DNA from: Pseudoduganella dura
GTDB taxonomy: Bacteria > Pseudomonadota > Gammaproteobacteria > Burkholderiales > Burkholderiaceae_D
Reading direction: 5' to 3'
Assembly (NCBI RefSeq): GCF_009727155.1
Contig: NZ_WNWM01000002.1
Span: forward strand, 1,426,001 to 1,490,000
Length of the DNA stretch: 64,000 nt
This document shows positions 43,496 to 51,515 of this stretch, piece by piece. A model generated the notes under the pieces. It was not told the origin of the DNA, did not search any database, and saw only the letters and a program-made list of their open reading frames with translations. Both the position numbers and the translations under genes were made by a program. The first letter of the stretch is position 1; the number at the start of each line of letters is the position of its first letter.

Positions 43496-45898
43496 ATGCA
43501 CCAAGACTCAAACAACGGCCGGCGGCGCTTCCTGGCCACCGTGGCCGCGGCCGGTGCCGCCGGCGCGGCCCCCGCGATGTCGTTTGCAGCGGCCGCCCGC
43601 CCGCTCTACAAGGATCCGGCCGCGCCCGTGCCGAAGCGGGTCGACGACCTGCTCAAGCGGATGACGCTGGAAGAAAAGATCGCGCAGATGGATTGCGTGT
43701 GGAACGACAAGGGCAAGATCGAGGACAACGGCGCCTTCTCCGCCCCGAAGGCGGCAAAGGTCTATCCGAACGGCATCGGCATGCTGGCGCGGCCATCGGA
43801 CCGCCAGGGCAAGTCCGACGCGGGCGGTGCCGTGGCGGCCGGCGACGACGGCGCCCGCCCGAACCGCGGCGCGCAGGAGACGGCGAACTACGTGAACGCG
43901 GTGCAGAAATGGGCCGTCGAGCAGACGCGCCTGGGTATCCCGCTGTTCATGCACGAGGAAGCGCTGCACGGCTACGCCGCGCGCGACGCCACCTCGTTCC
44001 CGCAGGCGATCGGGCTGGCTTCATCGTTCGATACCGACCTGGTGACGCGCGTGTTCTCGGTGGCGGCGCGCGAGATGCGCGCGCGGGGCGCGAACTTCGC
44101 GCTGGCACCGGTGGTGGACGTGGCGCGCGAGCCGCGCTGGGGCCGCATCGAAGAGACCTTCGGCGAAGATCCGCACCTGTGCGCGGAAATCGGCAAGGCC
44201 GCCGTGATCGGCTTTTCCGGCACGTCGCGCCAGCTCGCCGGGGACAAGGTGCTGACCACGCTGAAGCACATGACGGGCCACGGCCAGCCGGAATCGGGCA
44301 CCAACATCGGCCCGGCCGAGGTCAGCGAGCGCACGCTGCGCGAAGAGTTCTTTCCGCCGTTCGAGCGGCTCGTGCGCGAGACCACCGTGGCCGCGATCAT
44401 GCCGTCGTATAACGAGATCGGCGGCGTGCCGTCGCATGCCAACCGGTGGATGCTGAACGATGTCGCCCGCAAGGAATGGGGCTTCCAGGGCGTGATGGTG
44501 TCCGACTACATGGGCATCAAGGAACTGGTCACGCGCCACAGGATGGCCGCCACGCCGAAGGAAGCGGGATACTACGCGGTGAAGGCCGGCGTCGATATCG
44601 AAACCCCCGATGGCCACGGCTATCGCCACCTGGCCGAGCTGGTCAGGGAAGGCAAGGTCGCAGAGGCCGAGATCGATGCGATGGTGCGCCGCATCCTCGC
44701 GCTGAAGTTCAACGCCGGCCTGTTCGAGCAGCCGTATGCCGATGCGCAGGCGGCGGACGCCCGCACCGCGACGGCCGCCGACGTGGCGCTGGCGCGCGAA
44801 GCGGCGGCCCGCTCGATGGTGCTGCTGAAGAACGACAAGGGCGTGCTGCCGTTGCAGCCGAAGAAAGTCGGCAAGCTGCTGCTGCTGGGCACGCACGCGA
44901 AGGACACGCCGATCGGCGGCTATTCCGACGTGCCGCGCAAGGTGGTGTCGATCCACGAGGCGCTGGCCGCGGAAGCGAAGGCGCAGGGCTTCGGCTTCGA
45001 TTACCGCGAAGGCGTGCGGATCACCGAGGAGCGCATCTGGGGCAAGGACGAGATCCGGTTCACGGCGCCGGACGTCAACGCGAGGCTGATCGCCGAAGCG
45101 GTAGCGGCGGCGAAATCGGCCGACACGATCGTCATGGTCCTGGGCGACAACGAACAGACCAGCCGCGAAGCGTGGGCCGACGGGCACCTGGGCGACCGCG
45201 CCACGCTGGACCTGATGGGCCAGCAGAACGACCTGGCAAAGGCCATCTTCGACCTGGGCAAGCCCACCGTGGTGTTCCTGCTGAACGGCCGGCCGATGAC
45301 GATCAACCTGCTGGCCGAGCGCGCCGATGCGATCGTCGAAGGCTGGTACCTGGGCCAGGAGACGGGCAATGCCGCGGCGGATGTGCTGTTCGGGCGCGCC
45401 AACCCGGGCGGCAAGCTGCCGGTATCGTTCGCCCGCAGCGTGGGCCAGCTGCCGATCTTCTACAACCACAAGCCTTCGGCCCGGCGCGGCTACATCGACG
45501 GCAGCACGAAGCCGTTGTACCCGTTCGGTTTCGGCCTGTCGTACACGAAGTTCGACATGTCCGCGCCTCGGCTGAAGAAGGCCACGATCCGGCCGGACGA
45601 ATCGACGCAGGTCGAAGTCGACGTGGCCAACGTGGGCCCGGTTGCCGGCGACGAGGTGGTGCAGATCTATATCCGCGACGACATCTCGTCCGTGACGCGC
45701 CCGGTGCTGGAACTGAAGGCCTTCCGGCGTGTGACGCTGCGGCCGGGCGAGAAGAAGACGCTGGTCTTCGACATCCGACCGGCCGACCTGGCGTTCCACA
45801 ACATCGACATGAAACGCGTGGTCGAACCCGGCAGTTTCACCATCCATGCGGGGCCGGACAGCGTGCAGCTGAAGTCGGTGAAGCTGCTGGTGGGCTGA
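43496..45898 (+). CDS. exported glycoside hydrolase family 3 (beta-xylosidase/beta-glucosidase)
   Basis: An 800-residue GH3 enzyme that removes terminal xylose or glucose units from oligosaccharides. The N-terminus NGRRRFLATVAAAGAAGAAPAMSFA is a Tat signal. The catalytic barrel has FMHEEALHGY, FALAPVVDVAREPRWGRIEETFGEDP, KHMTGHG and the nucleophile Asp in GVMVSDYMGIKEL (about residue 340). The second domain begins near VLLKNDKGVLPL, and a fibronectin III-like domain ends the protein (PDESTQVEVDVANVG). Beta-xylosidase is favoured by context. ATG 43496 follows GGAGACACG; the longer frame upstream reads through the tandem repeats. Confidence 0.93.
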   Translation: MHQDSNNGRRRFLATVAAAGAAGAAPAMSFAAAARPLYKDPAAPVPKRVDDLLKRMTLEEKIAQMDCVWNDKGKIEDNGAFSAPKAAKVYPNGIGMLARPSDRQGKSDAGGAVAAGDDGARPNRGAQETANYVNAVQKWAVEQTRLGIPLFMHEEALHGYAARDATSFPQAIGLASSFDTDLVTRVFSVAAREMRARGANFALAPVVDVAREPRWGRIEETFGEDPHLCAEIGKAAVIGFSGTSRQLAGDKVLTTLKHMTGHGQPESGTNIGPAEVSERTLREEFFPPFERLVRETTVAAIMPSYNEIGGVPSHANRWMLNDVARKEWGFQGVMVSDYMGIKELVTRHRMAATPKEAGYYAVKAGVDIETPDGHGYRHLAELVREGKVAEAEIDAMVRRILALKFNAGLFEQPYADAQAADARTATAADVALAREAAARSMVLLKNDKGVLPLQPKKVGKLLLLGTHAKDTPIGGYSDVPRKVVSIHEALAAEAKAQGFGFDYREGVRITEERIWGKDEIRFTAPDVNARLIAEAVAAAKSADTIVMVLGDNEQTSREAWADGHLGDRATLDLMGQQNDLAKAIFDLGKPTVVFLLNGRPMTINLLAERADAIVEGWYLGQETGNAAADVLFGRANPGGKLPVSFARSVGQLPIFYNHKPSARRGYIDGSTKPLYPFGFGLSYTKFDMSAPRLKKATIRPDESTQVEVDVANVGPVAGDEVVQIYIRDDISSVTRPVLELKAFRRVTLRPGEKKTLVFDIRPADLAFHNIDMKRVVEPGSFTIHAGPDSVQLKSVKLLVG

Positions 45899-45939
45899 CG
45901 CGTCGATTGCCCCCGCAAACAGCGCCGGCGCGCCGCTTC

Positions 45940-45961
45940 AAAGGTGTCCGACACCAATGCG
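45940..45961. repeat. single GGTGTCCGACACC element, inverted copy of the one after xylD
   Basis: This 22-nt stretch is the exact reverse complement of 39436-39457. It lies 42 bp after the GH3 stop. The two copies bracket the xylFGH-GH3 block in opposite orientations. Confidence 0.85.
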
Positions 45962-45990
45962 GCGACTTTCGACGACGTGTCGATCCGCCA

Positions 45991-46021
45991 TGAAAAAAGC
46001 CCGCGACGCGGGCTTTTTTCA
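45991..46021. terminator. bidirectional terminator between GH3 and the small membrane protein
   Basis: Perfect 15-bp arms around a single A: an A-rich left side and T-rich right side flank the GC stem AGCCCGCG. It serves the plus-strand GH3 gene and the minus-strand gene ending at 46036. Confidence 0.93.
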
Positions 46022-46035
46022 TTGGCGAACAACGC

Positions 46036-46323
46036 TTACTTTTCCGGCGACAGGTGCCCCATCGCATAGCCGAGGTGCTGCCACCAGTGCTCGCGCGAGC
46101 GCACGGTCAGCAGGCAGGTCTTGTTGACCTCCTCCTTGAACACGCGGTCCTGGCATTGCTTCGTGATCAGCGCATGGCGCTGGTTTTCCGCATTGACCAG
46201 CGCGGCGCCCATCCAGCCGGCCAGGATCACGAGCAGGATCACCAGGCTCCAGGCGAGATGGTTGACGTTGCTGACGCTGAACAACCGCTTTTCATCGGGT
46301 TCCAGCGCATCGTACAGCTTCAT
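46036..46323 (-). CDS. small hypothetical membrane protein
   Basis: A 95-residue protein of unknown family. A charged N-terminus (MKLYDALEPDEKRLFSVSNVNHL) precedes one hydrophobic helix (AWSLVILLVILAGWMGAALVNA, about residues 24-45). The polar tail has two cysteines (KQCQDRV and KTCLLTV) that could form a disulfide outside the membrane. ATG 46323 has AGAAGG upstream; ATG 46347 is less likely. It lies downstream of dsbA on the same strand but 150 bp away, so an operon is uncertain. Confidence 0.6.
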   Translation of the reverse strand: MKLYDALEPDEKRLFSVSNVNHLAWSLVILLVILAGWMGAALVNAENQRHALITKQCQDRVFKEEVNKTCLLTVRSREHWWQHLGYAMGHLSPEK

Positions 46324-46444
46324 GATGCCTTCTTCGCGATCCGTCATGGCTACACCCCAGTTTCAACTTCGTTTCTTCAGTTGCTAATCTACAATTACCT
46401 GGAGTACTCAAATTATTAAGTTACTCAAGCTAACCGAAATTACC

Positions 46445-46482
46445 CGCGGTTACTTCCGCGGTTACGTTTCCGCAGTTACTTC
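46445..46482. repeat. 12-14-bp tandem repeat starting at the dsbA stop codon
   Basis: On the minus strand GAAGTAACTGCG, GAAACGTAACCGCG and GAAGTAACCGCG follow one another. The first unit holds the last lysine codon region and TAA of dsbA. The sequence further on to 46380 is AT-rich with more degenerate TAAC-like motifs and no gene. Confidence 0.7.
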
Positions 46483-47135
46483 TTCTCCGCGACCTTGGCC
46501 ACCAGCTGGTCGAGCACGGCGATCGTCTGCCGGCCGGCCTGGACTTCGGAAGCGCCGGCGCCGCCGGCGATCGTCGGCGAGGTCATGTAGCGGCCATCGA
46601 CGACCAGCGTGGGCGCGGAACTGACCTGGTACTTGGAGATCAGCGTGCCCAGTTGCTTCATCTTAGTCTGTACGCTGAACGAATTAAAGAGCTGTTCGTA
46701 GCGCGCCTTGTCGATGCCGTTCTTGAGCAGGAACTGCTTCACTTCGTCATCGCTGCGGTAGATGCGCTGGCGCTCGCCGTGGATGGCGCGCAGGATCTTG
46801 CCGTGCACGGCTTCGGTCTGGCCCATCGCTTCCAGCGTCACGTACGCATGCGCCAGCGGATCGGTCGGGCTCTGGGCGAAGTGCAGGCGGCGGAACGAGA
46901 TCTTGTCGCCCTGCTTTTTCACCCACTCTTCCAGCAGCGGATCGAGCGCGTAGCAGTGCGGGCACGTGTACATGAAGAACTCGATGACCTCGACCTTCTT
47001 GCCCTGCGCGGCCACCGGCACCGGCGTGCTCAGGGTCGTGTAGCCCGGCCCGGCGGCATGGGACGTGGCGGTGAACGTGGCGGACATCGCCAGCATCGCG
47101 GTGGCGGCAAGCATGAGGCGGCGCGTGGAACGCAT
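46476..47135 (-). CDS. dsbA: thiol:disulfide interchange protein DsbA
   Basis: Periplasmic oxidant that introduces disulfides into exported proteins. The 219-residue protein has a signal peptide (MLAATAMLAMSATFTATSHA) and thioredoxin fold with active site CPHC in FFMYTCPHCYALDPLLEEW (about residue 58), then a helical insertion and the cis-proline segment VSSAPTLVVDGRYMTSP. The usual DsbA length is about 210. A gap of 211 bp upstream separates it from the divergent M1 peptidase and holds two GGGTTAAGGC repeats (about 47234-47257) and no gene. Confidence 0.93.
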   Translation of the reverse strand: MRSTRRLMLAATAMLAMSATFTATSHAAGPGYTTLSTPVPVAAQGKKVEVIEFFMYTCPHCYALDPLLEEWVKKQGDKISFRRLHFAQSPTDPLAHAYVTLEAMGQTEAVHGKILRAIHGERQRIYRSDDEVKQFLLKNGIDKARYEQLFNSFSVQTKMKQLGTLISKYQVSSAPTLVVDGRYMTSPTIAGGAGASEVQAGRQTIAVLDQLVAKVAEKK

Positions 47136-47346
47136 GATCTTCCTTCCAGGTTAAGGTCGCATGAAAATACAAACGCCGCGAGATTACCATTTTTTGCGGC
47201 AACGTAAGTAGCGTGGCGCGAATTTAGCTCTGAAGGGTTAAGGCTGGGTTAAGGCCGGGTTCGCGCGCGCCGGCGAGGACAAAGGGTTGCCGGACAAGCA
47301 TGCCCATCGTTATAGTGGCCATACCATCATCCGAACCAGGAGCAGC

Positions 47347-49464
47347 ATGCGCGTCCTGCAATCCCTCGCGGCCGCCGCGGCAGCCGCCCTCCTGCTGTTC
47401 CAGCCGGTGCCGCGAGCACAGGGCGTGCCAGCCCAGCCGCCCCGGGACATCCCGTTCGCACCACCCCACGCGGCAGCCGTGGCCACGCCAAGCAGTCCCG
47501 GCGCCTGGGGCGGGATACGCACCGGCACCGAAGCCACGCTGTCCGACCGCGTGGCGAACTACCGGATCGAAGCCACGCTCGATCCGGTGCGCCACACGAT
47601 CGACGGCCGCCAGCAGCTCGCCTGGCGCAACCGCAGCGACCGCACGGTGCACAGCGTGTACCTGCACCTGTACCTGAATGCGTTCCGCAACGGCGACAGC
47701 ACGTTCAACACCGAGCTGCGCGCCCAGGGGCTTGCCGACGGCATGGGCGAAGGCGAATGGGGCTACATCGAGCTGCGCGACGTGCGCCAGGACGGGGCGG
47801 CCGTACCGTGGACATTCGTGCAACCGGACGGCGGTCCGAAGACGGACCGCACCGTGGTACGCCTCGACCTGCCCCGCGGCGTGGCGCCCGGTGCCGCCAC
47901 CATGCTGGACATCGCGTTCTTCGACCAGCTGCCGCGCGTGACGGCCCGCACCGGCTGGTTCGGCACCTTCCACCTGGTGGCGCAATGGTTCCCGAAGATC
48001 GGCGTGCTGGAACTGCCGGGCGAGCGCGGCGCCACCGCCGTGCGCTGGAACGTGCACGAATACCACACCGATTCCGAGTACTACGCCGACTTCGGCCATT
48101 ACGACGTGAAGCTGACCGTGCCGCGCGGATACACGGTGGGCGCCACCGGCGCGCTGCAGGGCCCTCCGGTGGAACGGGACGGCCTCGTCACGCACCATTA
48201 CGCGCAGGGCGACGTGCATGACTTCGCCTGGACGGCCGACAGCCGCACCGCGCCGCCGCTGCGCGCCACGTGGACAGGACGCGATCCGGCAGGAAAGACA
48301 AGGCCGGTCGCCATCACCGTGCTGTATCCGCCCGACTATGCATCGAACGCCGCGCCGGTGCTGGAGATGACGAAAAAGTCGCTGGACTATTTCGCCCGCA
48401 AGCTGGGCCCCTACCCCTACGACACGCTGACCGTGGTGATCGCGCCCTTCAACGCGGCGCACGCCGGCAGCATGGAATACCCGACCTTCTTCACCGCCGA
48501 CAGCGTGCGCGACCCGTCGCCAGGCACGCGCGACCGGCACGACCTGGACTTCGTCACCGTGCACGAGTTCGCGCACAGCTATTTCTACGGCATCATTGCC
48601 AGCAACGAGTTCGAGGAACCGATGCTCGACGAAGGGCTGAACGAATACTGGAACGCCCGCATGCTGGGCGAACGGCCCGTGACGTTGCGCCTCGCGGCAT
48701 CGCTGCGGGGCGGCGCGTTCGCCTTCGGCGGCTTTCCCGGCGAACGCTTCGACATGCCGCGTCCCGCATCGGCCGATCCGCTCGGCGCCAACGCGTACGA
48801 CCGGATCGACGGCATCAATTCCGTCTACGCCCGCTCCGCCGTCATGCTGCACGACCTGGAAGCGCAGCTGGGCACCGAAACGATGGACCGCGCTTTCCGC
48901 GAATACTACCGGCGCTGGAAGTTCCGCCATCCCGGCGTGGCCGACCTGCGCGAAACGCTGGCCGAGGTCAGCGGGCAACGGGCGCTGGTCGAGGCGGTGT
49001 TCGCACAGCAGGTGTACGCGGCGCAGGCGGTGGACGACCGTATCGCCTCGCTGGCCAGCGAAGAAATAGGTCCGCAGCCCGGCTACGCGGCCAGGGATGG
49101 CAAGCTGGTGGAAGTCACGCAGCGCATGCTCGAAGAAGGCGCCTCCGGCCCACCACGGTACCGCACGACCGTCGTGGTGCGCCGTGGCGGGGCCGCCGTG
49201 CCGCAGGTACTGGCCGTCACGTTTGCCGACGGCAGCCGCGAAACGGTGCGCTTCGACGGCGCGGCAAGCTGGCGGCGCTTCGCATGGGACAAACCGGTAC
49301 GCGCCGTGTCGGCCGAACTGGACCCCGAGCGGCGCCACCTGCTCGACGTTAACAAGCTGGACGATTCGCGTACCCTCGAACCGGATGCCGGCGCCACGCG
49401 CCGCTGGACCTTCGATCTTGCCGCCGTCTTCCAGACCCTCCTCGCCCTGATCGCCACGTTATGA
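47347..49464 (+). CDS. exported M1-family metallopeptidase
   Basis: A 705-residue zinc peptidase, aminopeptidase-N-like. It begins with a signal peptide (MRVLQSLAAAAAAALLLFQPVPRAQG). The N-terminal beta domain runs to about residue 330. The substrate-binding AGSMEYPTFF (in place of GAMEN) is followed by the zinc motif HEFAHSYFYGIIASNEFEEPMLDEGLNEYW, i.e. HExxH-18 residues-E. The C-terminal region is mostly beta. ATG 47347 follows CCAGGAGCAGC. Its TGA overlaps the next ATG, coupling it to a membrane protein. Confidence 0.88.
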   Translation: MRVLQSLAAAAAAALLLFQPVPRAQGVPAQPPRDIPFAPPHAAAVATPSSPGAWGGIRTGTEATLSDRVANYRIEATLDPVRHTIDGRQQLAWRNRSDRTVHSVYLHLYLNAFRNGDSTFNTELRAQGLADGMGEGEWGYIELRDVRQDGAAVPWTFVQPDGGPKTDRTVVRLDLPRGVAPGAATMLDIAFFDQLPRVTARTGWFGTFHLVAQWFPKIGVLELPGERGATAVRWNVHEYHTDSEYYADFGHYDVKLTVPRGYTVGATGALQGPPVERDGLVTHHYAQGDVHDFAWTADSRTAPPLRATWTGRDPAGKTRPVAITVLYPPDYASNAAPVLEMTKKSLDYFARKLGPYPYDTLTVVIAPFNAAHAGSMEYPTFFTADSVRDPSPGTRDRHDLDFVTVHEFAHSYFYGIIASNEFEEPMLDEGLNEYWNARMLGERPVTLRLAASLRGGAFAFGGFPGERFDMPRPASADPLGANAYDRIDGINSVYARSAVMLHDLEAQLGTETMDRAFREYYRRWKFRHPGVADLRETLAEVSGQRALVEAVFAQQVYAAQAVDDRIASLASEEIGPQPGYAARDGKLVEVTQRMLEEGASGPPRYRTTVVVRRGGAAVPQVLAVTFADGSRETVRFDGAASWRRFAWDKPVRAVSAELDPERRHLLDVNKLDDSRTLEPDAGATRRWTFDLAAVFQTLLALIATL

Positions 49465-50339
49465 AACCTTTGCGAACAACATTGCACGCCGCGCGCACCG
49501 CGCTGCAGTGGCGCCTGCTGCTGCTCTGGCTGGCCTGCCTGCTGCTGCCTGCCGCCCTGCTGGCCGTGCCGGTGGGGCTGGTACTGTCGGAACAGCTCGA
49601 CCACTCGGTCCATGCGCCGGCGCTGGCCCGCGCGCTCGACCTGGTGGCGATCGCCGATCTCGGCACCGGAATCGACCGCAACGGCAAGCCGCTGACTGCC
49701 GCCGCCGCCGCCGCGGTGTTGCTGACGCTGCTGTTGTCGCCGCTGCTGACGGGCGCCGCCGTGGCGGCGGCACGCGCGCCGGAACGCCTGCGGTGCCGGG
49801 AACTGCTCGCCGGCGCCGCCATCCAGTATCCGCGCATGTTCCGCATGCTGCTGTGGGGCGCGGTCCCGCTCGGCGTGGCGGCTGCGCTGGGCAGCCGGCT
49901 CGCCGAGGCGGCGGACGGCCGCATGGAGCGGGCGATCGCCTGGAGCGATGCACAGCCATGGCAGGTGGGCGCGGCCGTGGCGGCGGTGCTGCTGGTGCTG
50001 CTGGCGAACCTGACGCTGGACACCGGCCGCGCCGCGCTGGCGATCGACCTGCGCCGCACGTCGGCCGTCAAGGCGTGGTGGCGCGGGCTGGCCCTGGTGC
50101 GGCAGCGGCCGGGCGGCGTGCTGCTGGCGTGGGCCGGGCCGACCGTCGCCGGCCTGCTGCTTGCCGCGCTGCTGGCCTGGGGCCGGCTGCACGTGCCGGC
50201 CATCGGCCTTGCCGGCACGGCCGGCGCGCTGCTGCTGGCGCAGCTGATCGTGCTGGTGCTGGCGTGGATGCGGATGACGCGGCTGTTCGCGCTGGTGGCG
50301 CTGGCGCGGCGCCAGGCGGGGCCGGCGCAGCTGCACTGA
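49461..50339 (+). CDS. multi-helix membrane protein coupled to the M1 peptidase
   Basis: A 292-residue inner-membrane protein with about six hydrophobic helices (for example LLLLWLACLLLPAALLAVPVGLVL, AAAAAVLLTLLLSPLLTGAAVAAA, AAVAAVLLVLLANLTL, GVLLAWAGPTVAGLLLAALL, AGALLLAQLIVLVLAWMRM). I recognise no family with confidence. It overlaps the peptidase stop by ATGA, so the two are made together. A possible role is to hold or regulate the peptidase, which is only inference. Confidence 0.75.
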   Translation: MKPLRTTLHAARTALQWRLLLLWLACLLLPAALLAVPVGLVLSEQLDHSVHAPALARALDLVAIADLGTGIDRNGKPLTAAAAAAVLLTLLLSPLLTGAAVAAARAPERLRCRELLAGAAIQYPRMFRMLLWGAVPLGVAAALGSRLAEAADGRMERAIAWSDAQPWQVGAAVAAVLLVLLANLTLDTGRAALAIDLRRTSAVKAWWRGLALVRQRPGGVLLAWAGPTVAGLLLAALLAWGRLHVPAIGLAGTAGALLLAQLIVLVLAWMRMTRLFALVALARRQAGPAQLH

Positions 50340-50478
50340 GCGCCTTGCGGGACCGGACGGTTACCAGTTCACCGTCAGACTGCGCCGACCGATTCGAACA
50401 TCAGTATCGAGATTTTGCGGGTTGCCGCGGCGCGCCGCCGGCCGTATATTCATGGCGTTCGAAACGATGGAGTGCAGC

Positions 50479-51270
50479 ATGTTGCCCACTTATTTCCTGT
50501 CGCATGGCGGCGGACCCTGGCCCTGGATGAAGCAGGAATTCGGCGGCGCGTACGACGTGCTGGATGCGTCGCTGCGCGACATTCCCCGCCAGGCCGGCGG
50601 CAAGCCGGCGGCGGTGCTGGTCGTGACCGCGCATTGGGAGACGCCGGAATTCGGGCTGTCGGCCGGCGCGCAGCCCGGCATGATCTACGACTACGGCGGC
50701 TTCCCGCCGCACACCTACCAGATCCGCTACGGCGCGCCCGGTTCCCCCGCGCTGGCCGCACGCGCGCAGGCGCTGCTGCGGGAAGCCGGCATCGCCGCCG
50801 GACTCGATGCCGAACGCGGCTTCGACCACGGCACGTTCTCGGCGATGTACCCGGTGTTCCCCGAAGCGGACGTGCCGATCGTGCAGCTGTCGCTCAAGCG
50901 CGGGCTGGATCCGTTGGAACACCTGGAAGCGGGCCGCGCACTGCGGCCACTGCGCGACGAAGGCGTGCTGATCGTGGGCAGCGGGCTCAGTTACCACAAC
51001 CTGCGCGCCTTCAACGGCGCCGGCGCGGCCGCCTCGCACCAGTTCGACGACTGGCTGCGCAAAGCGATGGCACTGCCGCCGAAGGAGCGCGGCATCGCGC
51101 TGATGAACTGGGAGCACGCCCCCGCCGCGCGCGCCGCCCATCCGCGCGAGGAACACCTGCTGCCGCTGATGGTGGCGCTCGGCGCCGCCGAGGAGGAAGC
51201 GGCCGCCGTCGTGTACCACGAGGACGCGTTCATGGGCGCCCTGGCCGTCAGCAGTTTCCGGTTCGGATAG
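50479..51270 (+). CDS. ygiD: LigB-type extradiol ring-cleavage dioxygenase, YgiD (DODA) type
   Basis: A 263-residue class III extradiol dioxygenase. It has the short YgiD/DODA form: PTYFLSHGGGPWPWM at the start (His 8), VVTAHWETPEFGLSAG (metal His), DHGTFSAMYPVFPEADVPIVQLSL and GSGLSYHNLRAF (catalytic His). E. coli YgiD, of nearly equal length, cleaves L-DOPA at the 4,5 position. ATG 50479 follows GGAGTGCAGC. It is a single gene; a palindrome cluster follows it. The physiological substrate is unknown. Confidence 0.88.
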   Translation: MLPTYFLSHGGGPWPWMKQEFGGAYDVLDASLRDIPRQAGGKPAAVLVVTAHWETPEFGLSAGAQPGMIYDYGGFPPHTYQIRYGAPGSPALAARAQALLREAGIAAGLDAERGFDHGTFSAMYPVFPEADVPIVQLSLKRGLDPLEHLEAGRALRPLRDEGVLIVGSGLSYHNLRAFNGAGAAASHQFDDWLRKAMALPPKERGIALMNWEHAPAARAAHPREEHLLPLMVALGAAEEEAAAVVYHEDAFMGALAVSSFRFG

Positions 51271-51307
51271 CAGCAACGGCATGGGTGACGTTCGCGCCTG
51301 AACGTCT

Positions 51308-51458
51308 GGTGTCCGACGAATTTTTCCAGAAAGCCGGAAAAATTGTCCGACACCTTCGAAGCCGAAGCATTGGTGTCCGACACCTTTTTCCGGGCGCTTC
51401 ATCCGGGAAAAGGATGCCGGACACCGGTTTTCTTCACCCATTCAGGAAATGGTGTCAG
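51308..51458. repeat. two BIME-like palindrome units between converging genes
   Basis: First unit: GGTGTCCGACGAA, AATTTTTCC, an 11-nt loop, GGAAAAATT, then GTCCGACACC (51308-51353). Second unit from 51371: TGGTGTCCGACACC, CCTTTTTCCGGG, loop, CCGGGAAAAGG, GCCGGACACCGG, ending with GGTGTCAGG. Same family as 39436-39544. The flanks to 51515 hold no gene. Confidence 0.85.
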
Positions 51459-51515
51459 GAGCGACGGAATGCCTGCCATCGCCGCTTGGCAGGCACGGAG
51501 CATGCGCCGGCCGGA

